This document shows, piece after piece, positions 25,195-34,404 of a stretch of 41,674 nt of DNA. The notes below the pieces were generated by a model, which was given only the letters and a program-made list of their open reading frames with translations, was not told the DNA's origin and searched no databases. Each line of letters opens with the position of its first letter. The first letter of the stretch is position 1. Source of the DNA: Gammaproteobacteria bacterium (GTDB lineage: Bacteria > Pseudomonadota > Gammaproteobacteria > Ga0077536); assembly GCA_009692265.1 (NCBI GenBank), contig SHZM01000030.1, positions 1 to 41,674 on the forward strand. Reading direction: 5' to 3'. The translations under genes were made by a program, and so were the position numbers.

Positions 25195-26130
25195 TCACCC
25201 TAGCGTGGCTAATTCCGCCAATATCCGATCCGCGCCCGCCGCCAACAACGCCTGACCCACCGCCGTGCCAAGCGCCGCGGCATCGCTCCGCTTACTGGTG
25301 CGCGAGGCGCGCACGATCGTTGCGCCATCAATACTCGCGACCAACCCTTCCAAGGTCAGCACCTCGCCATGCAAGGTGGCATGACCCGCGATCGGAACCT
25401 GGCAGCCGCCCTGTAACGTGGCATTGAGCGCACGTTCTGCCTCCAGCGCATCGCGCGCGTCACGATCTTCAAGTGCAGTTACCAGCGCCACCGTTCGGTG
25501 ATCATCGCGTCGGCATTCGATACCAATGATCCCTTGCCCGACTGCTGGCAGCAACTCGCTGGGAGCGAAGTAATCGGTGATCTGATCGGCGAGGCCAAGT
25601 CGGATCAATCCAGCGGCCGCGAGCACGATACCATCGAACTCGCCGTTTGTGAGCTTAGCCAGTCGCGTTGTGACATTTCCGCGTAAATCATTAAACGCCA
25701 AATCACCGCGCCGCGCCGCGAGTTGACTGCGGCGACGCAAACTGGAGGTGCCAAGGCGTGCATTGACGGGGAGGGTCGCGAACTCATGGTAGCGCTGCGC
25801 GACCAGGCAGTCGCGAGGATCCTCGCGGGCAAGCACGGCGGCGATAGATAGGGTCGCCGGAATTTCAACCGGAACGTCTTTCATCGAGTGAACCGCTAAG
25901 TCGGCGGTGCCTTCGATTAGCGCGTGTTCAAGCTCCTTAATGAATAATCCCTTGCCACCGATCTTTGCTAGCGGTGTATCCAGGATTTTGTCACCGAGCG
26001 TTTTGATGATCACAAGTTCAACCCGCAGCGAGGGATCGTGCGCCAGCAACTGCGCGCGGACATGTTCGGCCTGCCATAAGGCGAGGCGACTGCCGCGGGT
26101 GGCGATGCGAAGAGCGGGGTGGCTGTTCAA
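25195..26130 (-). CDS. hemC: Hydroxymethylbilane synthase (porphobilinogen deaminase)
   Basis: A 311-residue HemC that joins four porphobilinogens. Conserved parts: RIATRGSRLALWQA, HSMKDVPVE, GTSSLRRRSQL, LRGNVTTRLAKL and the cofactor Cys in LQGGCQVPIAGHA near residue 242, which carries the dipyrromethane. First gene of hemCDXY; divergent from gshB with about 90 bp, which must hold both promoters. Confidence 0.97.
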   Translation of the reverse strand: MNSHPALRIATRGSRLALWQAEHVRAQLLAHDPSLRVELVIIKTLGDKILDTPLAKIGGKGLFIKELEHALIEGTADLAVHSMKDVPVEIPATLSIAAVLAREDPRDCLVAQRYHEFATLPVNARLGTSSLRRRSQLAARRGDLAFNDLRGNVTTRLAKLTNGEFDGIVLAAAGLIRLGLADQITDYFAPSELLPAVGQGIIGIECRRDDHRTVALVTALEDRDARDALEAERALNATLQGGCQVPIAGHATLHGEVLTLEGLVASIDGATIVRASRTSKRSDAAALGTAVGQALLAAGADRILAELATLG

Positions 26131-26221
26131 GTGAAGTCGCGCGAAGACCTAAGGTTCTGAAGGAAGTCGGGCGTATGCTAAGGTGTCGCCTTATGCACGG
26201 CAACCCGGCAAGACCGCACCT

Positions 26222-27178
26222 ATGACTATTAAACTCGGCGTCATCATGGACCCGATCGCGGCGATCAATCCGAAGAAGGATACGACGCTCGCCTTGCTTC
26301 TGGGTGCGCAGCGGCGCGCGTGGGATTTGCACTACATGGAGTTGGGCGATCTCAGTTTGCGCGACGGAAAAGCTTTCGCGACGACTCGCCAGCTGCGGGT
26401 CGCGGATAACTATAATGCCTGGCACGAGTTTATCAGCGCGCCCGAGAAGCGTGCGTTACACGAACTCGACGTGATCCTGATGCGCAAGGATCCACCGTTC
26501 GATACCGAATACATCTTCGCGACTTATTTATTAGAACGCGCGCAAAATGACGGCTGCCTGGTCGTCAACGATCCGCGTGCGCTGCGTGATGCGAACGAAA
26601 AGCTCTTCACCGCGTGGTTCGCGGATGTGTGCCCGCCGACCCTGGTCGCACGCAGCAACGTGGAAATACGACACTTCCTCGCCGAGTTTAAGGACATCGT
26701 CGTCAAACCCCTGGATGGCATGGGAGGTTCTTCGGTGTTTCGCGTGCAGGAAGGGGATCCGAACACCAGCGTGATCCTCGAAACCCTAACCGAACTGGGT
26801 GCCCGTTACTGCATGGCACAGAAGTACTTGCCAGAGATTGTTGACGGGGATAAGCGTGTGTTAATCATCGACGGCGAACCCGTGCCGTTTGCGCTCGCGC
26901 GGATCCCTCAAAAAGGAGAATTGCGCGGCAATCTCGCGGCTGGCGGGCGCGGAGAAGGCCGACCGTTGACCGCACGCGATCGCGAAATCTGCGCACGGGT
27001 TGGCCCTGAATTGAAAGCACGCGGGTTATTGTTCGTGGGGCTGGATGTGATCGGGGAATACTTAACCGAAATTAATGTGACGAGTCCGACCTGCGCGCGC
27101 GAACTCGAAGCACAATTCAGGGTACCGATCGCGGATCGTTTAATGGATGCTATCGCCACTAGACTGACCAGGCGCTAA
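26222..27178 (+). CDS. gshB: Glutathione synthetase
   Basis: A 318-residue ATP-grasp enzyme that adds glycine to gamma-glutamylcysteine. Motifs: LGVIMDPIAAINPKKDTT, LMRKDPPFDTEYI, VVKPLDGMGGSSVFRV (ATP loop), GDKRVLIIDGEPVPFALAR and GLDVIGEYLTEINVTSPT. I take ATG 26222 (MTIKLGV) rather than the frame start at 26183. The TAA is followed at once by the ATG of the TonB-like gene. Gene order onward matches Pseudomonas. Confidence 0.96.
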   Translation: MTIKLGVIMDPIAAINPKKDTTLALLLGAQRRAWDLHYMELGDLSLRDGKAFATTRQLRVADNYNAWHEFISAPEKRALHELDVILMRKDPPFDTEYIFATYLLERAQNDGCLVVNDPRALRDANEKLFTAWFADVCPPTLVARSNVEIRHFLAEFKDIVVKPLDGMGGSSVFRVQEGDPNTSVILETLTELGARYCMAQKYLPEIVDGDKRVLIIDGEPVPFALARIPQKGELRGNLAAGGRGEGRPLTARDREICARVGPELKARGLLFVGLDVIGEYLTEINVTSPTCARELEAQFRVPIADRLMDAIATRLTRR

Positions 27179-28204
27179 ATGCAGGCGGTGACTTTCGATT
27201 ACGAGCCGCGCTCACCGGTGGTCACGGCGAATGACCGTATGGCGTTCACCATGTGTATCGCGGTGCTCGTCCACGCGATGATTGTGTTGGGGGTAAGCTT
27301 TGTTCCGGAGCCGCCGGCGCGAATGCGCGCGGAAGGACTTGAAGTGATCCTGGTAACGCAAAAATCCGAGCAGGCACCCGAAGATCCGGACATGCTCGCA
27401 CAGGTCAGCGCCCAGGGCGGCGGCAGTGCGGACGGTGCAGCACGGCCGGCCACCCCGTTACTTGCACCATTGCCGTCCGTGACGCCAACGCTGGCCGCTA
27501 GTGCGGTGACCCCACAGACTGCGTCCAGCACGCAGCAGGCGTTGCCGCTGGAACCTCTCACTGTCAGTCCGGTGCCGCAAACGACCACTCAGGCAGCACC
27601 GACCCCGAGCGCGGCGCCCGCGCGTTTAGTTAAATCCGCGATTATCGCAAAACTGCCTGATCCCGCGCCGAGCACGACCCGTGCCACTGCTGACGCGAAA
27701 CCCGCGCCAAACCCGGCGGAAGCGCCGAGCCCAGTGCTGACCTCGCCCGCGGCCTTGCCGACGGCCGCGCAACTGATTACCCGGTCCTTTGCGATGGCCA
27801 GTTTGCACGCCGAGTTGCAGCAAAAGCTGCAGGTCAAGGCGAAGCGCCCAAGAATGAAGTTCGTATCGGCCACCACGCAGGAATATAAGTACGCCGCGTA
27901 TATGGAGGCTTGGCGGGTTAAAGTCGAACGGATTGGAAATTTGAATTATCCCGACGAAGCGCGCAAAAAAAAATTAGCGGGCAGTTTATTGCTAGATGTT
28001 TCGCTGAAGCCCGATGGTTCGGTGTTGGAAATCATCGTGCGGCGTTCCTCCGGTCACCGGGTACTCGACGATGCCGCAGTGCGGATCGTCGAATTGGCCG
28101 GCCCGTACGCACCATTTCCGGACGATATTCGAAGCGAAGTCGATGTCCTGCACGTGACCCGGACTTGGAAGTTTCTCAATAGCGAAAAGTTTCAGGCGCA
28201 ATAG
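27179..28204 (+). CDS. tonB: TonB-family energy transducer
   Basis: A 341-residue protein with a short cytosolic start, one membrane helix (MCIAVLVHAMIVLGVSFVP, about 24-42), a long Pro/Ala/Thr-rich periplasmic spacer (about 75-200) and a C-terminal TonB domain: YMEAWRVKVERIGNLNYPDEARKK, then LLLDVSLKPDGSVLEIIVRRSS. It couples ExbB/ExbD to outer-membrane receptors, though none of these are nearby. A gene at this place between gshB and yqgE is conserved in Pseudomonas and relatives. Starts directly at the gshB stop. Confidence 0.92.
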   Translation: MQAVTFDYEPRSPVVTANDRMAFTMCIAVLVHAMIVLGVSFVPEPPARMRAEGLEVILVTQKSEQAPEDPDMLAQVSAQGGGSADGAARPATPLLAPLPSVTPTLAASAVTPQTASSTQQALPLEPLTVSPVPQTTTQAAPTPSAAPARLVKSAIIAKLPDPAPSTTRATADAKPAPNPAEAPSPVLTSPAALPTAAQLITRSFAMASLHAELQQKLQVKAKRPRMKFVSATTQEYKYAAYMEAWRVKVERIGNLNYPDEARKKKLAGSLLLDVSLKPDGSVLEIIVRRSSGHRVLDDAAVRIVELAGPYAPFPDDIRSEVDVLHVTRTWKFLNSEKFQAQ

Positions 28205-28261
28205 GGCTCACCCGGTCTCGCTACCTTGTAAGTCAGGCTATCCACAGCCAATACTAGGGTT

Positions 28262-28822
28262 ATGTCTACCTTTGATTTGACTAACCAGTTCTTAATCGCG
28301 ATGCCGAGTTTAGAAGACCCGAACTTCGCGCGCACGGTGACCTATGTCTGCGCCCACAATGAGGAAGGCGCGATGGGCATCGTGATCAACCGACCGCTCG
28401 GGATCGAACTCGGCGAGGTATTGGCGCAGATGCAGCTTGAGTCAGAGGATCGGGAAGTGAATACTCGCCAAGTGTTCCAGGGTGGCCCGGTCCATCAAGA
28501 TCGCGGATTTATCATCCACCGGCCAACGCAAGATTGGGGCTCGACGATAAAAGTCACCGATCAGATCGCGGTGTCGACCTCGCGCGAGATCCTCGCCGCG
28601 ATCTGCCAGGGAACTGGGCCGAAGGACGCGCTGATCGCCCTCGGCTATGCAGGTTGGGGCGCTGGCCAGCTTGAACGCGAGATGGCCGAAAATGCCTGGC
28701 TTTCGACGCCGGCAAATTTAGAGATCATTTTCCGTCTGCCGCCTGCCGCGCGCTGGGCACGGGCCGCAGCGGAGTTAGGCGTGGATATGGCGCTACTCTC
28801 CAACGATGTAGGGCATGCATGA
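28262..28822 (+). CDS. yqgE: YqgE/AlgH family protein
   Basis: A 186-residue DUF179 protein: FLIAMPSLEDPNFARTVTYVC at the start, GAMGIVINRPLGI, VFQGGPVHQDRGFIIH and ALGYAGWGAGQLEREM. The function is unresolved; in Pseudomonas the homologue is AlgH. It overlaps ruvX by 4 bp (ATGA), a conserved pairing. Confidence 0.95.
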   Translation: MSTFDLTNQFLIAMPSLEDPNFARTVTYVCAHNEEGAMGIVINRPLGIELGEVLAQMQLESEDREVNTRQVFQGGPVHQDRGFIIHRPTQDWGSTIKVTDQIAVSTSREILAAICQGTGPKDALIALGYAGWGAGQLEREMAENAWLSTPANLEIIFRLPPAARWARAAAELGVDMALLSNDVGHA

Positions 28823-29229
28823 ACATCGTCACGGCTTTGGGGTTCGATTATGGCGTCAAGCGCATCGGAATCGCCGTTGGACAAACCTTGACCAAGACCG
28901 CAACCCCGCTGGTCACCTTGCCAGCTCGCGCGGGACAGCCCGACTGGCAGGTCCTGGGCCGTTTGTTAGCTGAATGGCGACCTGATTACCTGGTGGTGGG
29001 GATGCCTAGCGCTGCGGACGGTCAAGCGCACCCGCTTGAGGCTGCCATTAAGCGCTTTGGCGGGCGTCTACTGGGTCGCTTCGGCCTACCGGTGCTGTAT
29101 GTCGACGAGCGCCTGTCCTCGCATGTAGCGTCGACCATGACGAACGGCTCTGCCATCGACGCAATGGCGGCGCGCCTCATCCTCGAAACGTGGCTAAACA
29201 CCCACCACCACGCTGCTTCATCCGCATGA
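28819..29229 (+). CDS. ruvX: Putative pre-16S rRNA nuclease / Holliday junction resolvase-like YqgF
   Basis: A 136-residue RNase H-fold protein: ALGFDYGVKRIGIAVGQ carries the first Asp, DYLVVGMPSAADGQ and VLYVDERLSS the other acidic sites. E. coli YqgF trims 16S rRNA. Its start overlaps yqgE by 4 bp and its stop overlaps pyrR (ATGA). Confidence 0.95.
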   Translation: MNIVTALGFDYGVKRIGIAVGQTLTKTATPLVTLPARAGQPDWQVLGRLLAEWRPDYLVVGMPSAADGQAHPLEAAIKRFGGRLLGRFGLPVLYVDERLSSHVASTMTNGSAIDAMAARLILETWLNTHHHAASSA

Positions 29230-29729
29230 AACGAGAATTCGACCTCGATAACCTGGTGGATGAGCTTGCGGTTAACCTGCGGCGCGCCCTGGACGCTGAC
29301 GAGATCCTCCACCCAACCCTTGTCGGCATCCGTACCGGGGGAGTGTGGATTGCGCAACGGTTACGGACTCTGCTGCAAGTTGCCGAACCCTTGGGCGAAC
29401 TAAATATTGCGTTCTACCGCGATGATTTCAGCCGCATCGGCGTACATCCAACAGTCGAACCGTCAAATCTGCCGTTCGAAGTTGATAACCGTGATCTCAT
29501 CCTGGTTGACGATATTCTCTATACCGGCCGCACCATTCGGGCGGCGATGAACGAAATCTTCGATTACGGCAGACCTCGTTCGATCCGGCTGGTCGTGCTG
29601 TTCGAACGCACCGGGCGGGAATTGCCGATTCAGGCGGATATCGTCGGCGCGCATTTGAAGTTAAAGCCGCGCGAGCACGCCAAGCTGACAGGGCCGGATC
29701 CGCTGGCATTAGAGATTCATCGGAAATAG
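29226..29729 (+). CDS. pyrR: PyrR, bifunctional pyrimidine regulator/uracil phosphoribosyltransferase
   Basis: A 167-residue type I phosphoribosyltransferase. The PRPP loop reads LILVDDILYTGRTIRAAM near residues 92-109; LVGIRTGGVWIAQRL and FYRDDFSRIG complete the active site. I use ATG 29226, which overlaps the ruvX stop. In Pseudomonas PyrR regulates the pyr genes; here it sits immediately before pyrB. I could not find a clear anti-terminator structure in the 39-bp pyrR-pyrB gap, so the mode of control is open. Confidence 0.95.
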   Translation: MKREFDLDNLVDELAVNLRRALDADEILHPTLVGIRTGGVWIAQRLRTLLQVAEPLGELNIAFYRDDFSRIGVHPTVEPSNLPFEVDNRDLILVDDILYTGRTIRAAMNEIFDYGRPRSIRLVVLFERTGRELPIQADIVGAHLKLKPREHAKLTGPDPLALEIHRK

Positions 29730-29754
29730 CGCTCAAAAATCGCGAGGTGTCCCC

Positions 29755-29760
29755 TATAAT
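29755..29760 (+). promoter_or_regulatory. TATAAT directly before pyrB
   Basis: A perfect -10 hexamer lies 8 bases before the pyrB ATG at 29769. Transcription would begin at or next to the start codon, giving a leaderless mRNA. No good -35 is seen (CTCAAA about 17 bases upstream), so it may also be chance or an extended promoter of another class. Confidence 0.4.
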
Positions 29761-29768
29761 GCCTGCCG

Positions 29769-30755
29769 ATGCGCGCGGGCAACCTTCAACTCGATACTTA
29801 CGGCCGCCTCAAACATTTTCTTGCAATTGAGGGTTTGTCGCGATCACTGCTGATCCAGATCCTCGATAACGCCGAGCGCTTTGCGCCGTTGGGCGATCGC
29901 GCGGTGAAGAAAGTCCCGCTGCTGCGCGGAAAGACCGTCGCGAATCTATTCTTCGAGCCGAGCACACGCACCCGCACGACCTTCGATCTCGCCGCCAAGC
30001 GGCTGTCCGCCGACGTGTTGAATCTGAATATTGAAGCGAGTTCGACTAAAAAAGGTGAATCGCTCGCCGACACCCTGCGCAATCTCGAAGCAATGCAGTG
30101 CGATATGTTTGTCGTACGCCACCAAACCAGCGGCGCGGCGGATTTCATCGCCCGCCAGGTAGCCCCCCATATCAGTGTGATTAACGGCGGCGATGGCCGC
30201 CACGAACATCCGACTCAAGCGATGCTCGATGTGTTCACCATTCGACGTTTGAAGCAGCGTTTCGATCGCTTGAAAGTCGCGATCGTCGGAGATGTTGCCC
30301 ACTCGCGCGTCGCTCGCTCTGAGATACACGCGCTGCGTATCCTCGGGGTACCGGAAATTCGTGTGGTTGGACCGAAAACGTTAATCCCGCCAGCGATCGA
30401 AGCGATGGGGGTGCAGGCCTTTCACACCTTGGAAGCAGGAATAAAGGGAGTGGACGTGGTGATGATGCTGCGGCTTCAGCAGGAACGCATGCAGAGCGCC
30501 CTGCTGCCGAGCGCGCACGAATATTTTCGCGAATATGGGCTGACTCCGGCCCGCCTGAAGCTCGCACACAAATACGCGATCGTGATGCACCCCGGTCCAA
30601 TCAACCGCGGGGTGGAAATCGACAGCGCGGTGGCCGACGGTGTGCAGTCCGTCATCCTGCAGCAGGTCACTTACGGAATCGCGGTACGCATGGCGGTGAT
30701 GGCGATGGTGATGGGAACTCAAGCGTTAAGTGGGTCGGATGTCGATAGCCATTAA
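29769..30755 (+). CDS. pyrB: Aspartate carbamoyltransferase, catalytic chain
   Basis: A 328-residue ATCase that makes carbamoyl aspartate. Carbamoyl-phosphate and aspartate motifs: [45 protein letters not shown] and [13 protein letters not shown]. No pyrI follows; the next gene is pyrC', so this is a class A-type ATCase expected to assemble with an inactive dihydroorotase. No Shine-Dalgarno lies before the ATG; see the -10 box at 29755. Confidence 0.97.
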   Translation: MRAGNLQLDTYGRLKHFLAIEGLSRSLLIQILDNAERFAPLGDRAVKKVPLLRGKTVANLFFEPSTRTRTTFDLAAKRLSADVLNLNIEASSTKKGESLADTLRNLEAMQCDMFVVRHQTSGAADFIARQVAPHISVINGGDGRHEHPTQAMLDVFTIRRLKQRFDRLKVAIVGDVAHSRVARSEIHALRILGVPEIRVVGPKTLIPPAIEAMGVQAFHTLEAGIKGVDVVMMLRLQQERMQSALLPSAHEYFREYGLTPARLKLAHKYAIVMHPGPINRGVEIDSAVADGVQSVILQQVTYGIAVRMAVMAMVMGTQALSGSDVDSH

Positions 30756-32025
30756 ACTTAGTCAGGGCCGGGTACTTGATCCTGCCTCGGATCTCGACGA
30801 GATCACTGATGTGTATATTCAAGGGGGAAACATTGCCGCTATCGGGCGGGCCCCACGCGGTTTCAAAGCGCAACGTGAATATCGGCTTGAAGGTCTGATT
30901 CTGACACCAGGCTTCGTCGATCTCGGCTGCCACCTGCGTGAACCGGGATTCGAGCACAAGGCGACAATCGCCTCCGAAGCGCGCGCGGCGGTACGCGCGG
31001 GTTTTACCGCGCTGTGCTGTACGCCAGATACCGATCCCATCCTCGACAATCCTTCGGTAGTCCAACATATACAACAACGCGCCATGGCCGCGCGCGGCGC
31101 ACAGGTACTGTGTTTAGGTGCGCTAACGGTGGGCCTAAAGGGCGAGGTCCTGACCGAAATGCACGCGCTGCGAGCTGCGGGGTGTGTGGGCGTGACGAAT
31201 CTCGATCGCACGATCATGGACACGGCGGTGCTCAAACACGCACTAGCCTATGCGGCAAGCGCCGGCTTGACGGTGTTCCTGCACAGCGAAGACTACTGGC
31301 TGGGGCGTGGTCATCTGCATGAGGGCGCGACGAGCACGCGCTTAGGAGTGCCGGGGATCCCGAGCGCAGCGGAGATTATCGGTGTGCATCGCGATCTCAC
31401 CTTGGTTGCTGATACCGGCGTGCGCGCGCATTTTTGTCGCTTGTCGTGCGGTGCTTCATTGCCGCCGATTGCGGCCGCCCGACGCGCGGGCATCGCCGTG
31501 ACCGCCGATACCAGCATCTTGAATCTGCTGTACTCGATCGATGATATCGACGATTTCGACGCAAATTTTCATCTGCGCCCACCGCTGCGTTCGCACGGGG
31601 ATCGGCGAGCGCTGCGGGCCGGGGTCAATAAGCGCGCGATCGACGCGTTTAGTGCCTATCACGAGCCACACGACGCCGATGCGAAGGCCGCGCCGTTTGC
31701 GCTCACCGAACCGGGTGCGTCGACTCTGGACACTTTTCTACCGGCACTGCTCGACTTAGTGGCCCAGAACGCGTTTGATTTAAAAACCGCTTTGATTGCC
31801 GCAAGCCTGGCCCCGAATCAAATCCTCGGCCGTGCGGGTGGTCGTATCGCGGTGGGCGCGCCGGCCGATCTGTGCGCATTCGATCAAAACCACTCTTGGC
31901 GGGTCGCGACAGCAAGTTTGGCCAGCGCCGGTAAAAATAATCCCGCGCTCGGATCCGAAGTCACGGGCCGTAATCGTCTGACCCTCGTAGGTGGCACCGT
32001 GATGTACGACGGTTGGCAGGAATGA
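30739..32025 (+). CDS. pyrC': Inactive dihydroorotase PyrC' (structural partner of ATCase)
   Basis: A 428-residue protein of the type I dihydroorotase fold but with broken catalytic sites. The metal motif H-x-H-x-R is here GCHLR (first His lost) in [15 protein letters not shown]. The HxxH-type ligand stretch reads RAHFCRLSC instead of ...HLS. The catalytic Asp motif TDHAPH is AYHEPH, so Asp is Tyr. HSEDYW keeps one His. This matches the non-enzymatic pyrC' of Pseudomonas that stabilises the ATCase dodecamer. ATG 30739 overlaps pyrB by 17 bp. An active dihydroorotase must be encoded elsewhere. Confidence 0.92.
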   Translation: MSIAIKLSQGRVLDPASDLDEITDVYIQGGNIAAIGRAPRGFKAQREYRLEGLILTPGFVDLGCHLREPGFEHKATIASEARAAVRAGFTALCCTPDTDPILDNPSVVQHIQQRAMAARGAQVLCLGALTVGLKGEVLTEMHALRAAGCVGVTNLDRTIMDTAVLKHALAYAASAGLTVFLHSEDYWLGRGHLHEGATSTRLGVPGIPSAAEIIGVHRDLTLVADTGVRAHFCRLSCGASLPPIAAARRAGIAVTADTSILNLLYSIDDIDDFDANFHLRPPLRSHGDRRALRAGVNKRAIDAFSAYHEPHDADAKAAPFALTEPGASTLDTFLPALLDLVAQNAFDLKTALIAASLAPNQILGRAGGRIAVGAPADLCAFDQNHSWRVATASLASAGKNNPALGSEVTGRNRLTLVGGTVMYDGWQE

Positions 32026-32903
32026 ACGGGGCTTTCGATCACTCCCATCGCGCTCGCCTAATCGATGAGAACGCCGAGATCCTTGCCGTCGGTGCCTACC
32101 CTGGCGCGCAGCACACCCTGCGAGTAAAAGCCCCGGAAATCGCTGCCCGCGCCGGACCAGGAACTTTCGTCCATCTGCGTTGTGAACCGGCAATGCTGAT
32201 GCGACGCCCGATGTCGATCATGCGCGCGGATCCCGGCACAGGGATTATCGATATTTTATACAAGGCACAGGGCGCTGGGACCCGGGCGCTCGCCCAACGC
32301 CAAGTTGGCGAACATCTAAAAATGCTCGGACCGATCGGCCAATCATTCAAACTTGAGGGCTATCGGCGGCGACCGTTGTTAATCGGTGGCGGCGTTGGGA
32401 TCCCGCCAATGATTTACCTCGCCGAGCACCTGAAGCGCGTCGCCGACGTTCGACCGCTGGTTTTAATGGGCTCCGAAGTTCCATTCCCGTTTTCGCCGCG
32501 ACCCTCGCAACTCATGGTGCCAGGCATGCCGGCGGCCGTGATCGCCGCGCTGCCCTTGCTGGAAGACTGGGGCATCGCGTGCCGGCTCGCGAGCTTGCAG
32601 GGCTATGCTGGATGCTTCGAGGGGTACGTGACCGAGCTCGCCGCAACGTGGATCGAGGCGAGCGGGGTGCCGCGGGAAGACGTTGAAATCTTTGCCTGCG
32701 GCCCAACCCCTATGTTGAAGGCTGTCCAAGCACTGGCTGCACGCTTGACGCTACCCGCTGAACTATCATTGGAGGAAAATATGGCCTGCGCCGTCGGCGG
32801 TTGCGCCGGATGCACTGTGCGGATTGAAACCCCTCAGGGATCCGCCATGAAACGTGTCTGTGTCGATGGTCCGGTGTTTGCTGCCGCGACGATCATCTTT
32901 TAG
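32022..32903 (+). CDS. PyrK-like iron-sulfur flavoprotein (dihydroorotate dehydrogenase electron-transfer type)
   Basis: A 293-residue ferredoxin-NADP reductase-fold protein. RRPMSIM near residue 63 is the FAD-binding motif, LLIGGGVGIPPMIYLAEHL the NAD region, and the C-terminal ACAVGGCAGCTVRI plus RVCVDGPVF gives four Cys for a [2Fe-2S] cluster, as in PyrK. Classical PyrK works with a class 1B PyrD, which is not here; most gammaproteobacteria use class 2 PyrD. Its ATG overlaps the pyrC' stop, and a luciferase-like monooxygenase follows after 8 bp, so it may supply electrons to that enzyme instead. Confidence 0.85.
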   Translation: MNGAFDHSHRARLIDENAEILAVGAYPGAQHTLRVKAPEIAARAGPGTFVHLRCEPAMLMRRPMSIMRADPGTGIIDILYKAQGAGTRALAQRQVGEHLKMLGPIGQSFKLEGYRRRPLLIGGGVGIPPMIYLAEHLKRVADVRPLVLMGSEVPFPFSPRPSQLMVPGMPAAVIAALPLLEDWGIACRLASLQGYAGCFEGYVTELAATWIEASGVPREDVEIFACGPTPMLKAVQALAARLTLPAELSLEENMACAVGGCAGCTVRIETPQGSAMKRVCVDGPVFAAATIIF

Positions 32904-32911
32904 GAAAAGTT

Positions 32912-34003
32912 ATGGATCTAGGTTTATTCATCATGCCGTCGCATCCGCCAGAGCGAAAACTCTACGACGGCCACCAGTGGGATCTCCAGGTATTACGGTG
33001 GGCCGACCAATTCGGCTACAAGGAAGCCTGGATTGGGGAGCACCATACCTGTCCGTGGGAGCCCCATCCGGCTCCGGATCTCCTGATCGCCCAAAGCCTG
33101 CGCGAAACCGAACACATTCGTCTGGGCTCCGGTGGGTTTCTCCTGCCCTATCATCATCCTGCCGAACTCGCCAATCGCGCAGCCATGCTCGACCACCTGA
33201 GCCAGGGTCGTTTTAATTTCGGGATTGCGGCCAGTGGCCTACCGAGCGACTGGGCTATGTTCAATGTCGATGGGATGAAGGGTGAGCACCGCTCAATGCT
33301 GCAAGAAGCGTTGGAGATCATCTTACGTCTGTGGAGCGACGAAGCCGAATTCGAACATGTGGGCAAGTATTGGACCGTGCGCAAACCCGCGCCGAATTCA
33401 CACGGCACGTTGCGGCCTCACCTCAAGCCCTTGCAGACGCCACACCCGCCGATCAGTTTGTCGGGTTTGAGTGCGAAGTCCGACACCCTAAAGCTCTGCG
33501 GGCAACGCGGCTTCATTCCAATGAGTCTGAATTTGAACACCGGTTACATCCGCGACCATTGGGCTTCCGTGGAAGCCGGCGCTGCAACAGCCGGCCGCCG
33601 TGCCGACCGCGCTCTGTGGCGAGTCAGCCGTGAAGTTTGCATCGCGGACACGGATAAGGCGGCGATGAAACTCGCGGTCCATGGTGGGCTTGGACGCCTA
33701 TGGGGTGAACATTTGTTGCCCTTGTTCCGCGACTTCGGTTTCCTAAATTTCCTCAAACATGATCAGGGCGTTGCCGACAGCGACGTCACTGTCGAATACA
33801 TCGCTCAACACAATTGGATCGTCGGCACTGCGGATACCGTGGCGGAAAAAATTGAGGGCATGTATCACGAACTCGGCGGTTTTGGTACGCTCGTGATGCT
33901 CGGCACTGATTATGTGGAGCAACCGGAGGCGTGGCGCGAATCCATGCACGTGTTAGCGCGTGATGTGATGCCGCGAGTGCGACACTTAGTGCCTGCGCTT
34001 TAG
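32912..34003 (+). CDS. LLM-class flavin-dependent monooxygenase
   Basis: A 363-residue luciferase-like TIM barrel. MDLGLFIMPSHPPERKL, FGYKEAWIGEHHTCPWEP, LGSGGFLLPYHHPAELA, LDHLSQGRFNFGIAAS and the helical insert after 125 resemble the alkanal/limonene monooxygenase group. It starts 8 bp after the PyrK-like gene, so the two are very likely co-transcribed at the end of the pyr operon. Substrate unknown. Its stop overlaps by 4 bp the stop of the convergent glutaredoxin gene. Confidence 0.88.
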   Translation: MDLGLFIMPSHPPERKLYDGHQWDLQVLRWADQFGYKEAWIGEHHTCPWEPHPAPDLLIAQSLRETEHIRLGSGGFLLPYHHPAELANRAAMLDHLSQGRFNFGIAASGLPSDWAMFNVDGMKGEHRSMLQEALEIILRLWSDEAEFEHVGKYWTVRKPAPNSHGTLRPHLKPLQTPHPPISLSGLSAKSDTLKLCGQRGFIPMSLNLNTGYIRDHWASVEAGAATAGRRADRALWRVSREVCIADTDKAAMKLAVHGGLGRLWGEHLLPLFRDFGFLNFLKHDQGVADSDVTVEYIAQHNWIVGTADTVAEKIEGMYHELGGFGTLVMLGTDYVEQPEAWRESMHVLARDVMPRVRHLVPAL

Positions 34004-34404
34004 TGTTGATAGCTTGATAAATCCGAGCGGGCAGCTAATGCTTGTTTTATCGCATCCAGGCTAAAACCAAATTGCGCTATCCCGTCGATGACGATCACGG
34101 GCACACCCTGCGCGCCTGACTCGCGATGTCGCGCGGCACCGAGGGTGGATTTCTCAATATCGTATTCACAGTAGGCAATTTTTTCGTTGACGAAGAAATT
34201 TCGGGCGCGAGCGCAGTAACCGCACCAGCTCGCCGACAGCATGATCACCGTGTCGTCACCCGGCGGTACCTGTTCGTCACAGTAAACCGGCTCGGCATGG
34301 GGTGGCCGTAGCCAGTGCATGATGAGAGGGATTGCGATTACACACGCAAGTACCGGCCACAGAACGCGGCGCGGTGCCGCTGGGAGATCTTGCGTGGTGT
34401 TCAT
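34000..34404 (-). CDS. Membrane-anchored glutaredoxin
   Basis: A 134-residue protein with an N-terminal membrane anchor (VLWPVLACVIAIPLIMHWL, about 14-32) and a glutaredoxin domain with the dithiol site WCGYC at 60-64, VPVIVID (cis-Pro, GSH-binding) and FGFSLDAIKQAL. It faces the periplasm if the anchor follows positive-inside (APRR before the helix), where it could reduce or exchange disulfides. The start ATG at 34404 overlaps the stop of the upstream alkyltransferase-like gene. Confidence 0.85.
   Translation of the reverse strand: MNTTQDLPAAPRRVLWPVLACVIAIPLIMHWLRPPHAEPVYCDEQVPPGDDTVIMLSASWCGYCARARNFFVNEKIAYCEYDIEKSTLGAARHRESGAQGVPVIVIDGIAQFGFSLDAIKQALAARSDLSSYQH

Noticed and set aside
30667..31077. 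Minus-strand frame antisense to pyrC'
   Set aside because: Lies wholly against pyrB/pyrC' coding sequence and has no recognisable content.
30739..32025. Active dihydroorotase
   Set aside because: Key metal and catalytic residues are replaced.
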